A DNA stretch of 64,000 bases from Pseudomonas sp. Irchel 3E13 (GCF_900187455.1 NZ_FYDX01000009.1:186001-250000), one strand, 5' to 3'. Positions 8,506 through 17,695 are shown, counted from the first letter of the stretch. The notes: generated by a model from the sequence alone, not told the origin. Translations and numbers: made by a program.

Positions 8506-10209
8506 ATGAGCAGTTCCCCCGCGCTTACCGTCCTGATTGCCGAGGACGGTGCGACCGACCGTCTCCTGCTGGCGACCATCGTCCGCAAGCAGGGGCACCG
8601 GGTGCTGACCGCCGAGAACGGCGAGCGGGCGGTGGCGCTGTTCGTTGAGCAGCGGCCGCAACTGGTCTTGCTCGATGCGGTGATGCCGGTGATGGACGGT
8701 TTCGAGGCGGCCCGGCGAATCAAGGCGCTGGCCGGCGAGGAGTTGGTGCCGATCATCTTCCTCACGTCGCTGACCGAGGATGAAGCGTTGGTGCGCTGCC
8801 TGGAGGCAGGCGGCGACGACTTTCTGGCCAAGCCTTACAGTCCGGTAGTGCTGGCCGCCAAGATCAAGGCCATGGATCGCCTGCGCCGTCTGCAGGCCAC
8901 GGTGCTGGAGCAGCGTGACCAGATATCCCGGCACCACAATCACCTGCTCAACGAGCAGCGGGTGGCCAAGGCAGTATTCGACCAGGTGGCCCACGCCGGC
9001 TGCCTGAGCGCGCCGAATATTCGCTACCTGCAATCGCCCTACGCGCTGTTCAACGGCGACCTGCTGCTGGCGGCGTTCACCCCGACCGGCGAAATGCACG
9101 TGCTGCTCGGCGACTTTACCGGCCACGGTTTGCCGGCGGCGGTCGGCGCGATGCCGCTGGCCGAGGTGTTCTACGGCATGACCGCCAAGGGCTACGGCCT
9201 GGCCGAGACCCTGCGGGAGATGAACGCCAAGCTCAAGCGCATCCTGCCGGTGGACATGTTCTGCTGCGCGTTGTTGCTCAACCTGAGTTTCGAGCGGCGC
9301 ATGGTGGAGGTGTGGAACGGTGGCATGCCCGACGCCTACTTGCTGCCTGCCGCCGGCGGCCAGGCGATGCCGCTGGTGTCCCGGCATTTGCCGCTGGGCA
9401 TCCTGCCGTCCGAGCAGTTTGACGAACACACCGATGTCTTGCCGTTGACGCTCGGTGACCGCTTGTTCCTGCTGTCCGATGGTGTGGTGGACACCTGCGA
9501 TGAGAGCGACCAGTTGTTTGGCGTCGAGCGTTTGCAGCAGGTGTTCGCCGACAACCGTGAGCCCGAGCACCTGTTCGAGGACGTGCTACAAGCGCTGGAG
9601 CGCTTTCGCGGACGCTCGCGGGATGACGTCAGCATGCTGGAAATCACCGTGGTCGCCCCGGGCGAGTTGGCGCCGCCGCCGGTGGTGTATTCCGACAGCG
9701 GCCAGTCCAGCCCGCTGGATTGGTCGCTGTCATTCGAATTTCGTGCCCAGACCCTCAAGCGTTTCAATCCCTTGCCTTACCTTATGCAGGTGCTGCAGGA
9801 GATTCATGGTCTGCGCGGGCAAAGCGGTGCGTTGCACAGTGTGCTCACCGAGCTGTATTCCAACGCGCTCGAGCATGGCGTGCTGGGGCTGGACTCGGCG
9901 CTCAAGCGCGACGCCGATGGCTTCGCCGCGTATTACCAGGAGCGCAACCGGCGTTTGCAGGCCCTCGACAGCGGTCATATCCGCCTTCATTTGAAGGTGG
10001 AGCCGTGGGAAGGAGGCGGGCGTCTCATTCTTGAAGTCGAGGACAGCGGCAACGGCTTCGATGTGAGTAAAGTACGCGGGCCGCCCGAAGTGGAGCAGCG
10101 TCTGTGTGGCCGGGGACTGAACCTGGTACGCCGCCTTGGCCGGCAGGCCGAGTGGGCCGATGGCGGACGCCGCGCACGCGTGGAGTTCGCGTGGGGCGCT
10201 CTGGCATAA
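8506..10209 (+). CDS. hsbR: HsbR, response regulator with PP2C phosphatase and anti-sigma kinase domains
   Basis: 567 residues from the ATG at 8506; a TTG at 8494, overlapping the hsbA stop, is an alternative. The receiver domain (phosphoacceptor D57 in LVLLDAVMP) is followed by a SpoIIE-like PP2C phosphatase (LLGDFTGHGLPAAVGAM) and a C-terminal HATPase of the RsbW type (ELYSNALEHG, EVEDSGNGF, CGRGLNLVRRL). It can therefore both phosphorylate and dephosphorylate HsbA. In P. aeruginosa, HptB feeds phosphate to the receiver and flips the balance to phosphatase. Confidence 0.92.
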   Translation: MSSSPALTVLIAEDGATDRLLLATIVRKQGHRVLTAENGERAVALFVEQRPQLVLLDAVMPVMDGFEAARRIKALAGEELVPIIFLTSLTEDEALVRCLEAGGDDFLAKPYSPVVLAAKIKAMDRLRRLQATVLEQRDQISRHHNHLLNEQRVAKAVFDQVAHAGCLSAPNIRYLQSPYALFNGDLLLAAFTPTGEMHVLLGDFTGHGLPAAVGAMPLAEVFYGMTAKGYGLAETLREMNAKLKRILPVDMFCCALLLNLSFERRMVEVWNGGMPDAYLLPAAGGQAMPLVSRHLPLGILPSEQFDEHTDVLPLTLGDRLFLLSDGVVDTCDESDQLFGVERLQQVFADNREPEHLFEDVLQALERFRGRSRDDVSMLEITVVAPGELAPPPVVYSDSGQSSPLDWSLSFEFRAQTLKRFNPLPYLMQVLQEIHGLRGQSGALHSVLTELYSNALEHGVLGLDSALKRDADGFAAYYQERNRRLQALDSGHIRLHLKVEPWEGGGRLILEVEDSGNGFDVSKVRGPPEVEQRLCGRGLNLVRRLGRQAEWADGGRRARVEFAWGALA

Positions 10210-10234
10210 TCCAACTTGATCAAGGAGTGAACAA

Positions 10235-10582
10235 GTGTCCGATATTCATATTGACCGCAAGGTGTTGAGCGACCTTCAGGAGGTCATGGAAGGTGGCTAC
10301 CTCAACCTGCTCGAAACCTTTCTCGCCGATTCCGAGGAGCGTTTGCGCCAGCTCTACAAGGCCCGTAACGCCGAGCAACTGGGTCAGGCTGCGCACAGCC
10401 TCAAGGGCAGCAGCAGCAACATGGGCGCGATCGAACTGGCCGAACTGTGCCGGCAACTCGAAGAGCGGGTCAGGCAGCAAGCGCTGTTTGGCATCGAGGA
10501 CCTGATCAACCGCATCGACCGCGAATTCATCGCGGTCCGTCAGCTCTACCGCGCCGAACGGGAACGTGTCCTGGTCGGCTGA
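10235..10582 (+). CDS. hptB: Histidine phosphotransfer protein HptB
   Basis: 115 residues, a four-helix Hpt domain with phospho-accepting H54 in QAAHSLKGSSSNMG. It relays phosphate from hybrid sensor kinases to HsbR. GTG start at 10235, supported by GGAG at 10224-10227 seven bases upstream. Last gene of the fliE-to-hptB transcription unit, closed by a strong terminator. Confidence 0.92.
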   Translation: MSDIHIDRKVLSDLQEVMEGGYLNLLETFLADSEERLRQLYKARNAEQLGQAAHSLKGSSSNMGAIELAELCRQLEERVRQQALFGIEDLINRIDREFIAVRQLYRAERERVLVG

Positions 10583-10589
10583 CCCGATG

Positions 10590-10625
10590 AAGTCGCGCCA
10601 GGTTGGCTAACCTGGCGCGACTTTT
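10590..10625 (+). terminator. Rho-independent terminator after hptB
   Basis: A perfect 15-base inverted repeat (10590-10604 / 10609-10623) with a 4-base loop runs into TTTT. It separates fliE-hptB from fliK. Confidence 0.93.
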
Positions 10626-10677
10626 GCGTAGGCTTCGCTATTCGTGATGACGAGCTTCTGTAGCGGAGACCTTTTTC

Positions 10678-11982
10678 ATGCCCGTCGCTTCAAACCCATT
10701 GCTGCAAACCGGTGTCGCGGCCAAAACCGCACGCGCCCAGGCCAGCAACCTGGACAAGGCCTCGCAAGCCCTCAACGACAAGGGCCCGGACTTCTCCAAG
10801 GTCTATGCGCAGCACTCGCGGGACAAGGTCGACGTCAAGGCTGACGCGCCCGTTCGCGACCGCGATGGCGTCGACAAGTCGGCGGCAAACACCGGCAAGG
10901 CTGACGACAAGGGCAACGGCAAGGTTGCCGATAGCGGCAACGATTTGCCTGACGACAAGGACGCCCAGGCGCAGAGCGCGGACAAGGTCGACGACGCCGC
11001 CGACACCGCGAGCGCCGATGGCCAGTCGCTGGACGCCAATCTGGTGGCCGGGCAACTCACCGACGCACCGCAGGGCGCGCAGTTGTTGCAGGCGCAGGCT
11101 CAGACCATGGCCCCGGTGATCCAGGCTGCCGCTCAGCAGCCTGCCGCGGCACTGCCGGCCACGCCGGCGGAAGACGCATTCGATCCCGACAGCGATCCCC
11201 TGGCCGACCTGCCGGTGCTGCGTCTGGCCCTGGAGCAGAATGCCCAGGCCCAAGGCACGACCTCTACCCATGCCGCCAAGCCCAACGCTCAGCCGGAGAC
11301 CGCGTCTGGTCAGCCAGCCGTCAATACACTGGCGCAGATGCTTGACCCGAGCGAGGCCGAGGGCGGGAAGTCCGAAGGCGGCGAGAAAGCCTTTGCCGGG
11401 CTGATCGACGATGGCCTTAAAGACCTCAAGGGTGCGAGCAGCGACACCCGTATCGACGACTTCGCCAACCGCCTGGCCTCCCTGACCCAGGCCGCGACAC
11501 CTAAGACCGCCAATGCCGTGGCGCCCGCGCCGCTGCACCAGCCGCTGGCCATGAACCAGGGCGGCTGGACCGAGGGCCTGGTCAACCGGGTCATGTACCT
11601 CTCCAGCCAGAGCCTCAAGTCGGCGGATATCCAGCTTGAACCTGCCGAGCTCGGTCGCCTCGACATCCGCGTCAACCTGGCGTCGGACCAGGCGGCGCAG
11701 ATCACCTTCACCAGTGGGCACGCCGGGGTGCGCGATGCCCTCGAAGGCCAAGTGCACCGTCTGCGCGAGCTGTTCAACCAGCAGGGCCTGGCCCAGCCGG
11801 ACGTCAACGTTGCCGATCAATCCCGCGAGCAGCAGAACGGCCGCCAGGATGACACGCCGAAGATGAGTGGCGTGGCAGCCCGCCGCAATGCCGACGGCGC
11901 GGACACCGATGTTGCCGCTGCCACCGCGGCCGTGGAGTCGCAGGTGGTGGTCGGTTCCAGCACGGTGGATTACTTCGCCTGA
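10678..11982 (+). CDS. fliK: Flagellar hook-length control protein FliK
   Basis: 434 residues. The long N-terminal part is Asp/Ala/Gln-rich and disordered-looking, the secreted ruler. The C-terminal FliK domain (EPAELGRLDIRVNL and VHRLRELFNQQGL, about 320-385) is the part that meets FlhB to switch export from hook to filament subunits. CGGAGA precedes the ATG. It lies between a terminator and the fliL sigma-54 promoter, so it may be transcribed alone; no convincing promoter was seen upstream. Confidence 0.92.
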   Translation: MPVASNPLLQTGVAAKTARAQASNLDKASQALNDKGPDFSKVYAQHSRDKVDVKADAPVRDRDGVDKSAANTGKADDKGNGKVADSGNDLPDDKDAQAQSADKVDDAADTASADGQSLDANLVAGQLTDAPQGAQLLQAQAQTMAPVIQAAAQQPAAALPATPAEDAFDPDSDPLADLPVLRLALEQNAQAQGTTSTHAAKPNAQPETASGQPAVNTLAQMLDPSEAEGGKSEGGEKAFAGLIDDGLKDLKGASSDTRIDDFANRLASLTQAATPKTANAVAPAPLHQPLAMNQGGWTEGLVNRVMYLSSQSLKSADIQLEPAELGRLDIRVNLASDQAAQITFTSGHAGVRDALEGQVHRLRELFNQQGLAQPDVNVADQSREQQNGRQDDTPKMSGVAARRNADGADTDVAAATAAVESQVVVGSSTVDYFA

Positions 11983-12065
11983 CCGCCTCGCGACGGTCCC
12001 GTCAGTGCCGTGTTGGCGCGGTCGGGATCGTCGGGTGATCTTGCCGCGAAGCGTGGTCCCGAATC

Positions 12066-12081
12066 TGGCATAACACTTGCT
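12066..12081 (+). promoter_or_regulatory. Sigma-54 promoter of fliL operon
   Basis: TGGCAT-N5-TTGCT, with GG at 12067-12068 and GC at 12079-12080 ten bases apart. It stands 52 bases before the fliL ATG in the fliK-fliL gap and should drive fliLMNOPQR-flhB under FleR/FleQ-type activation. Confidence 0.85.
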
Positions 12082-12132
12082 CGCCCACTCGCCATAGTGG
12101 AACAAACCTCCTGTGAGTGACGGATTATTGGC

Positions 12133-12639
12133 ATGGCGAAGAGCGAAGCAGTAAAAGACCCCGCCGCAAAAGGCAAACTCAAGCTGATCCTGTTGTTGGT
12201 GCTGGCCCTGATGCTGGCGATCGGTCTCTCGGTGGGCGCGACCTGGTTCTTCCTGCACAAGTCCGACAGCAAGCCGGAAGTCGATCCGGCCGCCGCCGCA
12301 GCGGCCGCCAACGTCAAGCAGGCGGCCATCTACGAAAGCATGGCGCCGGCCTTCGTCGTCAACTTCAACCAGAACGGCCGTCAGCGCTACATGCAGGTGA
12401 GCATCACCATGCAGGCGCGCGATCAGGCTGCGCTGGATGCCCTGAAAGTGCACATGCCGGTGATCCGCAACAACCTGGTCATGCTGTTCTCCGGTCAGGC
12501 GTTCGAATCGCTGGCGACTCCGGTCGGCCAGGAGATGCTCCGCCAGAAGGCGACCGCCAGCGTTCAGGAAGTGGCCCAGAAGGAAGTCGGCAAGCTGGTC
12601 GTGGACCAGTTGCTGTTCACCAATTTCGTATTGCAGTAG
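12133..12639 (+). CDS. fliL: Flagellar basal body-associated protein FliL
   Basis: 168 residues with one N-terminal membrane helix (about 17-38, KLILLLVLALMLAIGLSV) and a periplasmic domain that is known to ring the stator units and support torque. An Ala-rich linker follows the helix. First gene after the sigma-54 promoter; 9 bases separate it from fliM. Confidence 0.94.
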   Translation: MAKSEAVKDPAAKGKLKLILLLVLALMLAIGLSVGATWFFLHKSDSKPEVDPAAAAAAANVKQAAIYESMAPAFVVNFNQNGRQRYMQVSITMQARDQAALDALKVHMPVIRNNLVMLFSGQAFESLATPVGQEMLRQKATASVQEVAQKEVGKLVVDQLLFTNFVLQ

Positions 12640-12648
12640 GAGCCGAAG

Positions 12649-13617
12649 ATGGCCGTGCAGGACCTGCTGTCCCAGGATGAAATCGATGCCCTGTTGCACG
12701 GGGTCGACGATGGACTGGTGCAAACCGAAGCCAGTGCCGAACCCGGTAGCGTCAAGAGTTACGACCTGACGAGCCAGGACCGGATCGTCCGTGGTCGCAT
12801 GCCGACCCTGGAAATGATCAACGAACGGTTCGCCCGTTACACCCGCGTCAGCATGTTCAACTTGCTGCGCCGCTCCGCCGACGTGGCGGTGGGCGGGGTG
12901 CAGGTGATGAAGTTCGGCGAGTACGTGCATTCGCTGTACGTCCCCACCAGCCTCAACCTGGTCAAGATCAAGCCGCTGCGCGGCACCTCGCTGTTCATCC
13001 TCGACGCCAAGCTGGTGTTCAAGCTGGTGGACAACTTCTTCGGCGGTGACGGCCGTCACGCCAAGATCGAAGGCCGCGAGTTCACCCCGACCGAGCTGCG
13101 GGTGGTGCGCATGGTGCTGGAACAGGCCTTCGTCGATCTGAAGGAAGCCTGGCAGGCAATCATGCCGGTCAACTTCGAGTACATAAACTCCGAGGTCAAC
13201 CCGGCCATGGCCAACATCGTCGGCCCGAGCGAGGCGGTGGTGGTGTCGACCTTCCATATCGAACTCGACGGCGGCGGCGGCGACCTGCACGTGACCATGC
13301 CGTATTCGATGATCGAGCCGGTGCGGGAAATGCTCGATGCCGGCTTCCAGTCCGACCTGGACGACCAGGACGAGCGTTGGGTCAAGGCTCTGCGCGAAGA
13401 CGTGCTGGACGTCAGCGTGCCGCTCAGCGCCACCGTGGCCCGCCGCCAACTGAAACTGCGCGACATCCTGCACATGCAACCGGGCGACGTGATTCCCGTG
13501 GAACTGCCGGAAGACCTGATCGTGCGCGCCAACGGCGTGCCATCGTTCAAGGCTCGGCTGGGTTCGCACAAAGGTACCCTGGCTCTGCAGATCCGCGAGC
13601 CGATCGGTCGACGCTGA
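12649..13617 (+). CDS. fliM: Flagellar motor switch protein FliM
   Basis: 322 residues. FliM links phospho-CheY to motor reversal. The N-terminal CheY-binding peptide LSQDEIDALLHGV is at residues 7-19. The middle domain includes ERFARYTRVSMFNLLRRS and GREFTPTELRVVR. A C-terminal SpoA (FliN-like) domain (LEDV/VPLSATVARRQLKLRDIL) ends the protein. It works with FliG and FliN in the C-ring. Confidence 0.97.
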   Translation: MAVQDLLSQDEIDALLHGVDDGLVQTEASAEPGSVKSYDLTSQDRIVRGRMPTLEMINERFARYTRVSMFNLLRRSADVAVGGVQVMKFGEYVHSLYVPTSLNLVKIKPLRGTSLFILDAKLVFKLVDNFFGGDGRHAKIEGREFTPTELRVVRMVLEQAFVDLKEAWQAIMPVNFEYINSEVNPAMANIVGPSEAVVVSTFHIELDGGGGDLHVTMPYSMIEPVREMLDAGFQSDLDDQDERWVKALREDVLDVSVPLSATVARRQLKLRDILHMQPGDVIPVELPEDLIVRANGVPSFKARLGSHKGTLALQIREPIGRR

Positions 13618-13662
13618 GCGCCGACCCTTCATTAACCGATTTGATTGCCCGTCGAGGACAAG

Positions 13663-14124
13663 ATGGCTGACGAAAACGATATTACTTCCCTGGAAGAGCA
13701 GGCTCTGGCCGATGAGTGGGCGGCAGCCCTGAGTGAAACCGGTGATGGCCAGTCCGACATCGACGCCCTGATGGCGGGTGGCGGCGCATCTGGCGGCGCG
13801 AGCCGCCTGCCGATGGAAGAGTTCGGCAGTTCGCCGCGTTCCAACGAGGCGGTCAGCCTGGAAGGGCCGAACCTGGACGTGATCCTGGATATTCCGGTGA
13901 ACATCTCCATGGAAGTCGGCAGCACCGAGATCAACATCCGCAACCTGCTGCAGCTCAACCAGGGCTCGGTGATCGAACTCGACCGCCTGGCCGGTGAGCC
14001 GCTGGACGTGCTGGTCAACGGCACGCTGATCGCCCATGGCGAGGTGGTGGTGGTCAACGAGAAGTTCGGCATCCGCCTGACTGACGTGATCAGCCCGAGC
14101 GAACGCATCAAGAAGCTGCGCTGA
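13663..14124 (+). CDS. fliN: Flagellar motor switch protein FliN
   Basis: 153 residues. The C-terminal SpoA domain (ILDIPVNISMEVGSTEINIR and VNEKFGIRLTDVISPSERIK) builds the lower C-ring. The N-terminal extension carries DIDALMAGG (32-40), resembling the CheY-binding FliM N-terminus. The ATG at 13663 is preferred over an upstream TTG because GAGGA lies at 13654-13658. Confidence 0.95.
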   Translation: MADENDITSLEEQALADEWAAALSETGDGQSDIDALMAGGGASGGASRLPMEEFGSSPRSNEAVSLEGPNLDVILDIPVNISMEVGSTEINIRNLLQLNQGSVIELDRLAGEPLDVLVNGTLIAHGEVVVVNEKFGIRLTDVISPSERIKKLR

Positions 14125-14586
14125 GTGAAACGGCTCTTCTCCTTGGGAGTGGCCGCGGCCGGCCTGCTCTGGCTGCCGCTGGTCAGCGCTGCGCAGGTTG
14201 GCGCCACGCCGGCTGCGACCGTGGCAGTTCCAGCCGCCACTGGTAGCGTGGCGGGGCAACTGACGCAACTGGTGCTCGGCCTGCTGTTGGTGCTGGGGCT
14301 GATTTTCTTCCTCGCCTGGCTGTTGCGCCGCATGCAGAACGCCGCGCCGGCCGCCAATCAGGTGATCCAGGTGATTGGCAGTCGTCAGGTCGGTCCGCGT
14401 GACCGCCTGCTGTTGGTGCAGGTGGGCAATGAGCAGGTGCTCATCGGCCACAGCCCCGGCAGTCTGACCACCCTGCATGTGATGAACGAGCCCGTCGCGG
14501 CGCCGGCCAACGCCCGCCCGACCACGCCAGAATTCGCCCAGCGCCTGATGGAGTTGTTGGGCAAGGATCAGAAGGACAAGCCGTAA
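14125..14586 (+). CDS. fliO: Flagellar biosynthesis protein FliO
   Basis: 153 residues. The GTG start directly abuts the fliN TGA. An N-terminal hydrophobic segment resembling a signal peptide (about 5-22), an Ala-rich periplasmic spacer and a second membrane helix (about 52-70, [20 protein letters not shown]) are followed by a cytoplasmic domain. FliO helps assemble the FliP ring of the export gate. Its TAA overlaps the ATG of fliP. Confidence 0.92.
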   Translation: MKRLFSLGVAAAGLLWLPLVSAAQVGATPAATVAVPAATGSVAGQLTQLVLGLLLVLGLIFFLAWLLRRMQNAAPAANQVIQVIGSRQVGPRDRLLLVQVGNEQVLIGHSPGSLTTLHVMNEPVAAPANARPTTPEFAQRLMELLGKDQKDKP

Positions 14587-15338
14587 TGGCCCCATTGCGA
14601 ATGATGTTGACGCTGCTGTTGCTGCTGGCAGCGCCGCTGGCGATGGCGGCCGATCCGCTGTCGATCTCGGCGATCACCCTGTCCAACGGGGCCAACGGCC
14701 AGCAGGAGTACTCGGTCAGCCTGCAGATCCTGCTGATCATGACGGCGCTGAGCTTCATCCCGGCGTTCGTCATCCTGATGACCAGCTTCACCCGGATCAT
14801 CATCGTCTTCTCGATCCTGCGTCAGGCCCTGGGTCTGCAACAGACGCCATCGAACCAGATCCTGATCGGCCTGACGCTGTTCCTGACCATGTTCATCATG
14901 GCCCCGGTGTTCGACCGGGTGAACAAGGACGCCCTGCAGCCGTACCTGGCCGAAACCCTGACCGCGCCGCAAGCCATCGAAAAGGCCCAGGTGCCGCTCA
15001 AGGACTTCATGCTCGCGCAGACCCGGCAGAGCGACCTCGACCTGTTCATGCGCCTGTCCAAGCGCACCGATATCGCCAGTCCCGAGCAGGTGCCGCTGAC
15101 CATCATGGTCCCGGCGTTCGTGACCTCGGAGCTGAAGACTGCGTTCCAGATCGGCTTCATGATCTTCATCCCGTTCCTGATCATCGACCTGGTAGTGGCC
15201 AGTGTGCTGATGGCCATGGGCATGATGATGCTGTCGCCGTTGATCATTTCCCTGCCGTTCAAGCTCATGCTGTTCGTGCTGGTGGACGGCTGGGCGCTGA
15301 TCATCGGCACCCTGGCGGGCAGCTTCGGCGGCGTATAG
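14586..15338 (+). CDS. fliP: Flagellar export gate protein FliP
   Basis: 250 residues. N-terminal signal sequence ([14 protein letters not shown]), then the four membrane segments and FliP signatures ([39 protein letters not shown]). FliP forms the pentameric core of the type III export channel with FliQ and FliR. Its start overlaps the fliO stop by one base. Confidence 0.97.
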   Translation: MAPLRMMLTLLLLLAAPLAMAADPLSISAITLSNGANGQQEYSVSLQILLIMTALSFIPAFVILMTSFTRIIIVFSILRQALGLQQTPSNQILIGLTLFLTMFIMAPVFDRVNKDALQPYLAETLTAPQAIEKAQVPLKDFMLAQTRQSDLDLFMRLSKRTDIASPEQVPLTIMVPAFVTSELKTAFQIGFMIFIPFLIIDLVVASVLMAMGMMMLSPLIISLPFKLMLFVLVDGWALIIGTLAGSFGGV

Positions 15339-15362
15339 CCCCCGCAGGCACTGGAGAAGAAC

Positions 15363-15632
15363 ATGACCCCTGAAGTCGCTGTCGACCTGTTCCGCGATGC
15401 GCTGTGGCTGACCACCATGATGGTCGCCGTGCTGGTCATTCCGAGTCTGGTGGTGGGCCTGCTGGTGGCGATGTTCCAGGCCGCCACCCAGATCAACGAA
15501 CAGACCCTGAGCTTCCTGCCGCGCCTGCTGGTGATGCTGACCACCCTGATCGTCGCCGGGCCGTGGCTGGTGCAGAAGTTCATGGAATACATCCTGTCGT
15601 TGTACGGCAGCATCCCGCAGTTGATCGGCTGA
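15363..15632 (+). CDS. fliQ: Flagellar export gate protein FliQ
   Basis: 89 residues with two membrane helices, the standard FliQ form (VDLFRDALWLTTMMVAVLVI; QINEQTLSFLPRLLVML). GGAGAAG sits just before the ATG. Part of the FliPQR channel; only 7 bases separate it from fliR. Confidence 0.96.
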   Translation: MTPEVAVDLFRDALWLTTMMVAVLVIPSLVVGLLVAMFQAATQINEQTLSFLPRLLVMLTTLIVAGPWLVQKFMEYILSLYGSIPQLIG

Positions 15633-15639
15633 GCGGCCC

Positions 15640-16416
15640 GTGCTCGAACTGACGGACACGCAGATCGCCACATGGGTGGCCAGCTTCATGCTGCCGCTGT
15701 TCCGTGTGGCGGCGGTGCTGATGACCATGCCGGTGTTCGGCACCACGCTGGTGCCGACGCGGGTGCGCCTGTATTTCGCCGTGGCCATTACCGTGGTCAT
15801 CGCCCCGGCCCTGCCGCCGATGCCGCCGGTGCAGGCGCTCGACCTCAGCGCGCTGCTGCTGATCGCCGAGCAGATCATCATCGGCGCGCTGTTCGGCCTG
15901 GCCCTGCAACTGCTTTTCCAGGCGTTCGTGATCGCCGGTCAGGTCGTCGCGATCCAGATGGGCCTGGCCTTCGCCTCCATGGTCGACCCGGCCAACGGCG
16001 TCAACACTACGGTGATCAGCCAGTTCCTGACCATGCTGGTGACCTTGCTGTTCCTGGCGATGAACGGGCACCTGGTGGTGCTGGAAATCCTCACCGAAAG
16101 TTTCACCACGCTGCCCGTGGGCGGCGGCCTGGTGGTCAATCACTTCTGGGACATGGCCGGTCGCCTCGGCTGGGTGTTGGGTGCGGCGCTGTTGCTGGTG
16201 CTGCCGGCGATCACCGCGCTGCTGGTGATCAACATCGCCTTCGGTGTAATGACCCGCGCCGCGCCGCAACTGAACATCTTCTCCATCGGTTTTCCCATGA
16301 CCCTGGTGCTGGGCATGGCGATTTTCTGGATCGGCCTGGCCGATATCCTTTCCCACTACCAGTCAATGGCGTCCGAGGCGCTGCAATGGCTGCGTGAACT
16401 GGCACGGGCGCGCTGA
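15640..16416 (+). CDS. fliR: Flagellar export gate protein FliR
   Basis: 258 residues, GTG start, about six hydrophobic segments. It shows FliR landmarks such as QVVAIQMGLAFASMVDPANG and NIFSIGFPMTLVLGM. Single copy in the export gate, where it closes the FliP ring. flhB begins two bases after the stop. Confidence 0.95.
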   Translation: MLELTDTQIATWVASFMLPLFRVAAVLMTMPVFGTTLVPTRVRLYFAVAITVVIAPALPPMPPVQALDLSALLLIAEQIIIGALFGLALQLLFQAFVIAGQVVAIQMGLAFASMVDPANGVNTTVISQFLTMLVTLLFLAMNGHLVVLEILTESFTTLPVGGGLVVNHFWDMAGRLGWVLGAALLLVLPAITALLVINIAFGVMTRAAPQLNIFSIGFPMTLVLGMAIFWIGLADILSHYQSMASEALQWLRELARAR

Positions 16417-16418
16417 GC

Positions 16419-17555
16419 ATGGCAGAGAGCGAAAGCGGTCAGGACAAAACAGAAGACCCCACCGAGAAGCGCAAGAACGACTCGCGGGAGAAGGGCGAGA
16501 TTGCCCGTTCCAAAGAGCTGAACACCGTGGCGGTGATGCTCGCCGGGGCGGGCGGGCTGCTGTCGTTCGGCGGTTACCTGGCCGAGGCGCTGATGGAAAT
16601 CATGCGCAGCAATTTCAGCCTGTCCCGGGAAGTGCTGATGGACGAGCGCTACATGGGCATTTTCCTGCTGGCGTCGGGCAAGCTGGCGATCCTCGCGACC
16701 CAGCCGGTGCTGCTGGTGCTGCTGCTGGCCGCCTTGCTCGGGCCAATCGCCCTCGGCGGCTGGCTGTTCGCTGCCGGCACCATGGCGCCCAAATTCAGCC
16801 GGATGAACCCGATGGCGGGGATCAAGCGGATGTTCTCCATGCACTCGCTGGCCGAGTTGCTCAAGGCCCTGGCCAAGTTCTTCGTGATCCTGTTGGTGGC
16901 GCTGGCGGTGTTGTCCTCGGACCGCGATGACCTGCTGGCGATCGCCAATGAGCCGCTGGACCAGGCGATTATCCACAGCGTTCAGGTGGTCGGCTGGAGC
17001 GCCCTGTGGATGGCCTGCGGGCTGCTGCTGATCGCGGCGGTGGACGTGCCGATCCAGCTTTGGCAGGCGAAGCAGAAGCTGATGATGACCAAGCAGGAAG
17101 TGCGCGACGAATACAAGGACACCGAGGGCAAGCCTGAGGTCAAGCAGCGTATTCGTCAGGTCCAGCGCGAGATGTCGCAGCGCCGGATGATGGCCGCCGT
17201 GCCCGAGGCCGACGTGATCATCACCAACCCGACCCACTACGCCGTGGCGCTCAAATACGACCCGGACAAGGGTTCGGCGCCGCTGTTGCTGGCCAAGGGC
17301 ACCGACTTCATTGCCTTGAAAATCCGCGAGATCGCGGTGCAGCACAACATCCAGTTGCTGGAATCGCCGGCGCTGGCGCGGTCGATCTACTACTCCACGG
17401 AGCTGGAAGAAGAGATTCCCGCCGGGCTTTACCTGGCGGTGGCCCAGGTGCTGGCCTACGTCTATCAGATCCGCCAGCACCAGGCGGGCAAGGGCAAGCC
17501 GCCGGAGCCGCTCAAGGATCTGCCGATTCCGCCGGATTTGCGGCGCGATTCCTGA
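16419..17555 (+). CDS. flhB: Flagellar export switch protein FlhB
   Basis: 378 residues. An N-terminal charged segment (DKTEDPTEKRKNDSREKG), four membrane helices and the cytoplasmic domain with the autocleavage motif NPTH at 270-273. Cleavage after Asn lets FliK switch export specificity. Last gene of the fliL operon. It is followed by 140 bases with a partial repeat and a sigma-54-like site. Confidence 0.97.
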   Translation: MAESESGQDKTEDPTEKRKNDSREKGEIARSKELNTVAVMLAGAGGLLSFGGYLAEALMEIMRSNFSLSREVLMDERYMGIFLLASGKLAILATQPVLLVLLLAALLGPIALGGWLFAAGTMAPKFSRMNPMAGIKRMFSMHSLAELLKALAKFFVILLVALAVLSSDRDDLLAIANEPLDQAIIHSVQVVGWSALWMACGLLLIAAVDVPIQLWQAKQKLMMTKQEVRDEYKDTEGKPEVKQRIRQVQREMSQRRMMAAVPEADVIITNPTHYAVALKYDPDKGSAPLLLAKGTDFIALKIREIAVQHNIQLLESPALARSIYYSTELEEEIPAGLYLAVAQVLAYVYQIRQHQAGKGKPPEPLKDLPIPPDLRRDS

Positions 17556-17574
17556 TTTTCTGTTGTCCTTCCCG

Positions 17575-17595
17575 GCCGAACCGCAGCGATGAGGC
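17575..17595 (+). repeat. Half copy of an intergenic repeat
   Basis: These 21 bases (GCCGAACCGC then AGCGATGAGGC) are identical to the right half of the element at 48760-48804 and differ by one base from that at 61246-61292. No left arm is present, so it looks like a decayed or partial copy. Confidence 0.7.
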
Positions 17596-17622
17596 CCAAC
17601 AGAACACCACCCCCTGCAAAGT

Positions 17623-17638
17623 TGGAAAGGTTCTTGCA
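17623..17638 (+). promoter_or_regulatory. Probable sigma-54 promoter of flhA
   Basis: TGGAAA-N5-TTGCAA, with GG (17624-17625) and GC (17636-17637) separated by ten bases. The -24 block is less perfect than at fliE and fliL. It lies 58 bases before the flhA GTG. Confidence 0.65.
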
Positions 17639-17695
17639 ATGAGCAGCGCCAAGCGCCTCCGTGGCGTCAAAAGTTTTGCTTGATGAGGACAACCG

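Noticed and set aside
10690-14595. A 1301-codon open frame on the minus strand opposite fliK-fliL-fliM-fliN-fliO
   Set aside because: It has no family motif, reads His/Gln/Arg/Gly-rich as antisense GC-rich frames do, and lies opposite five well-supported flagellar genes.
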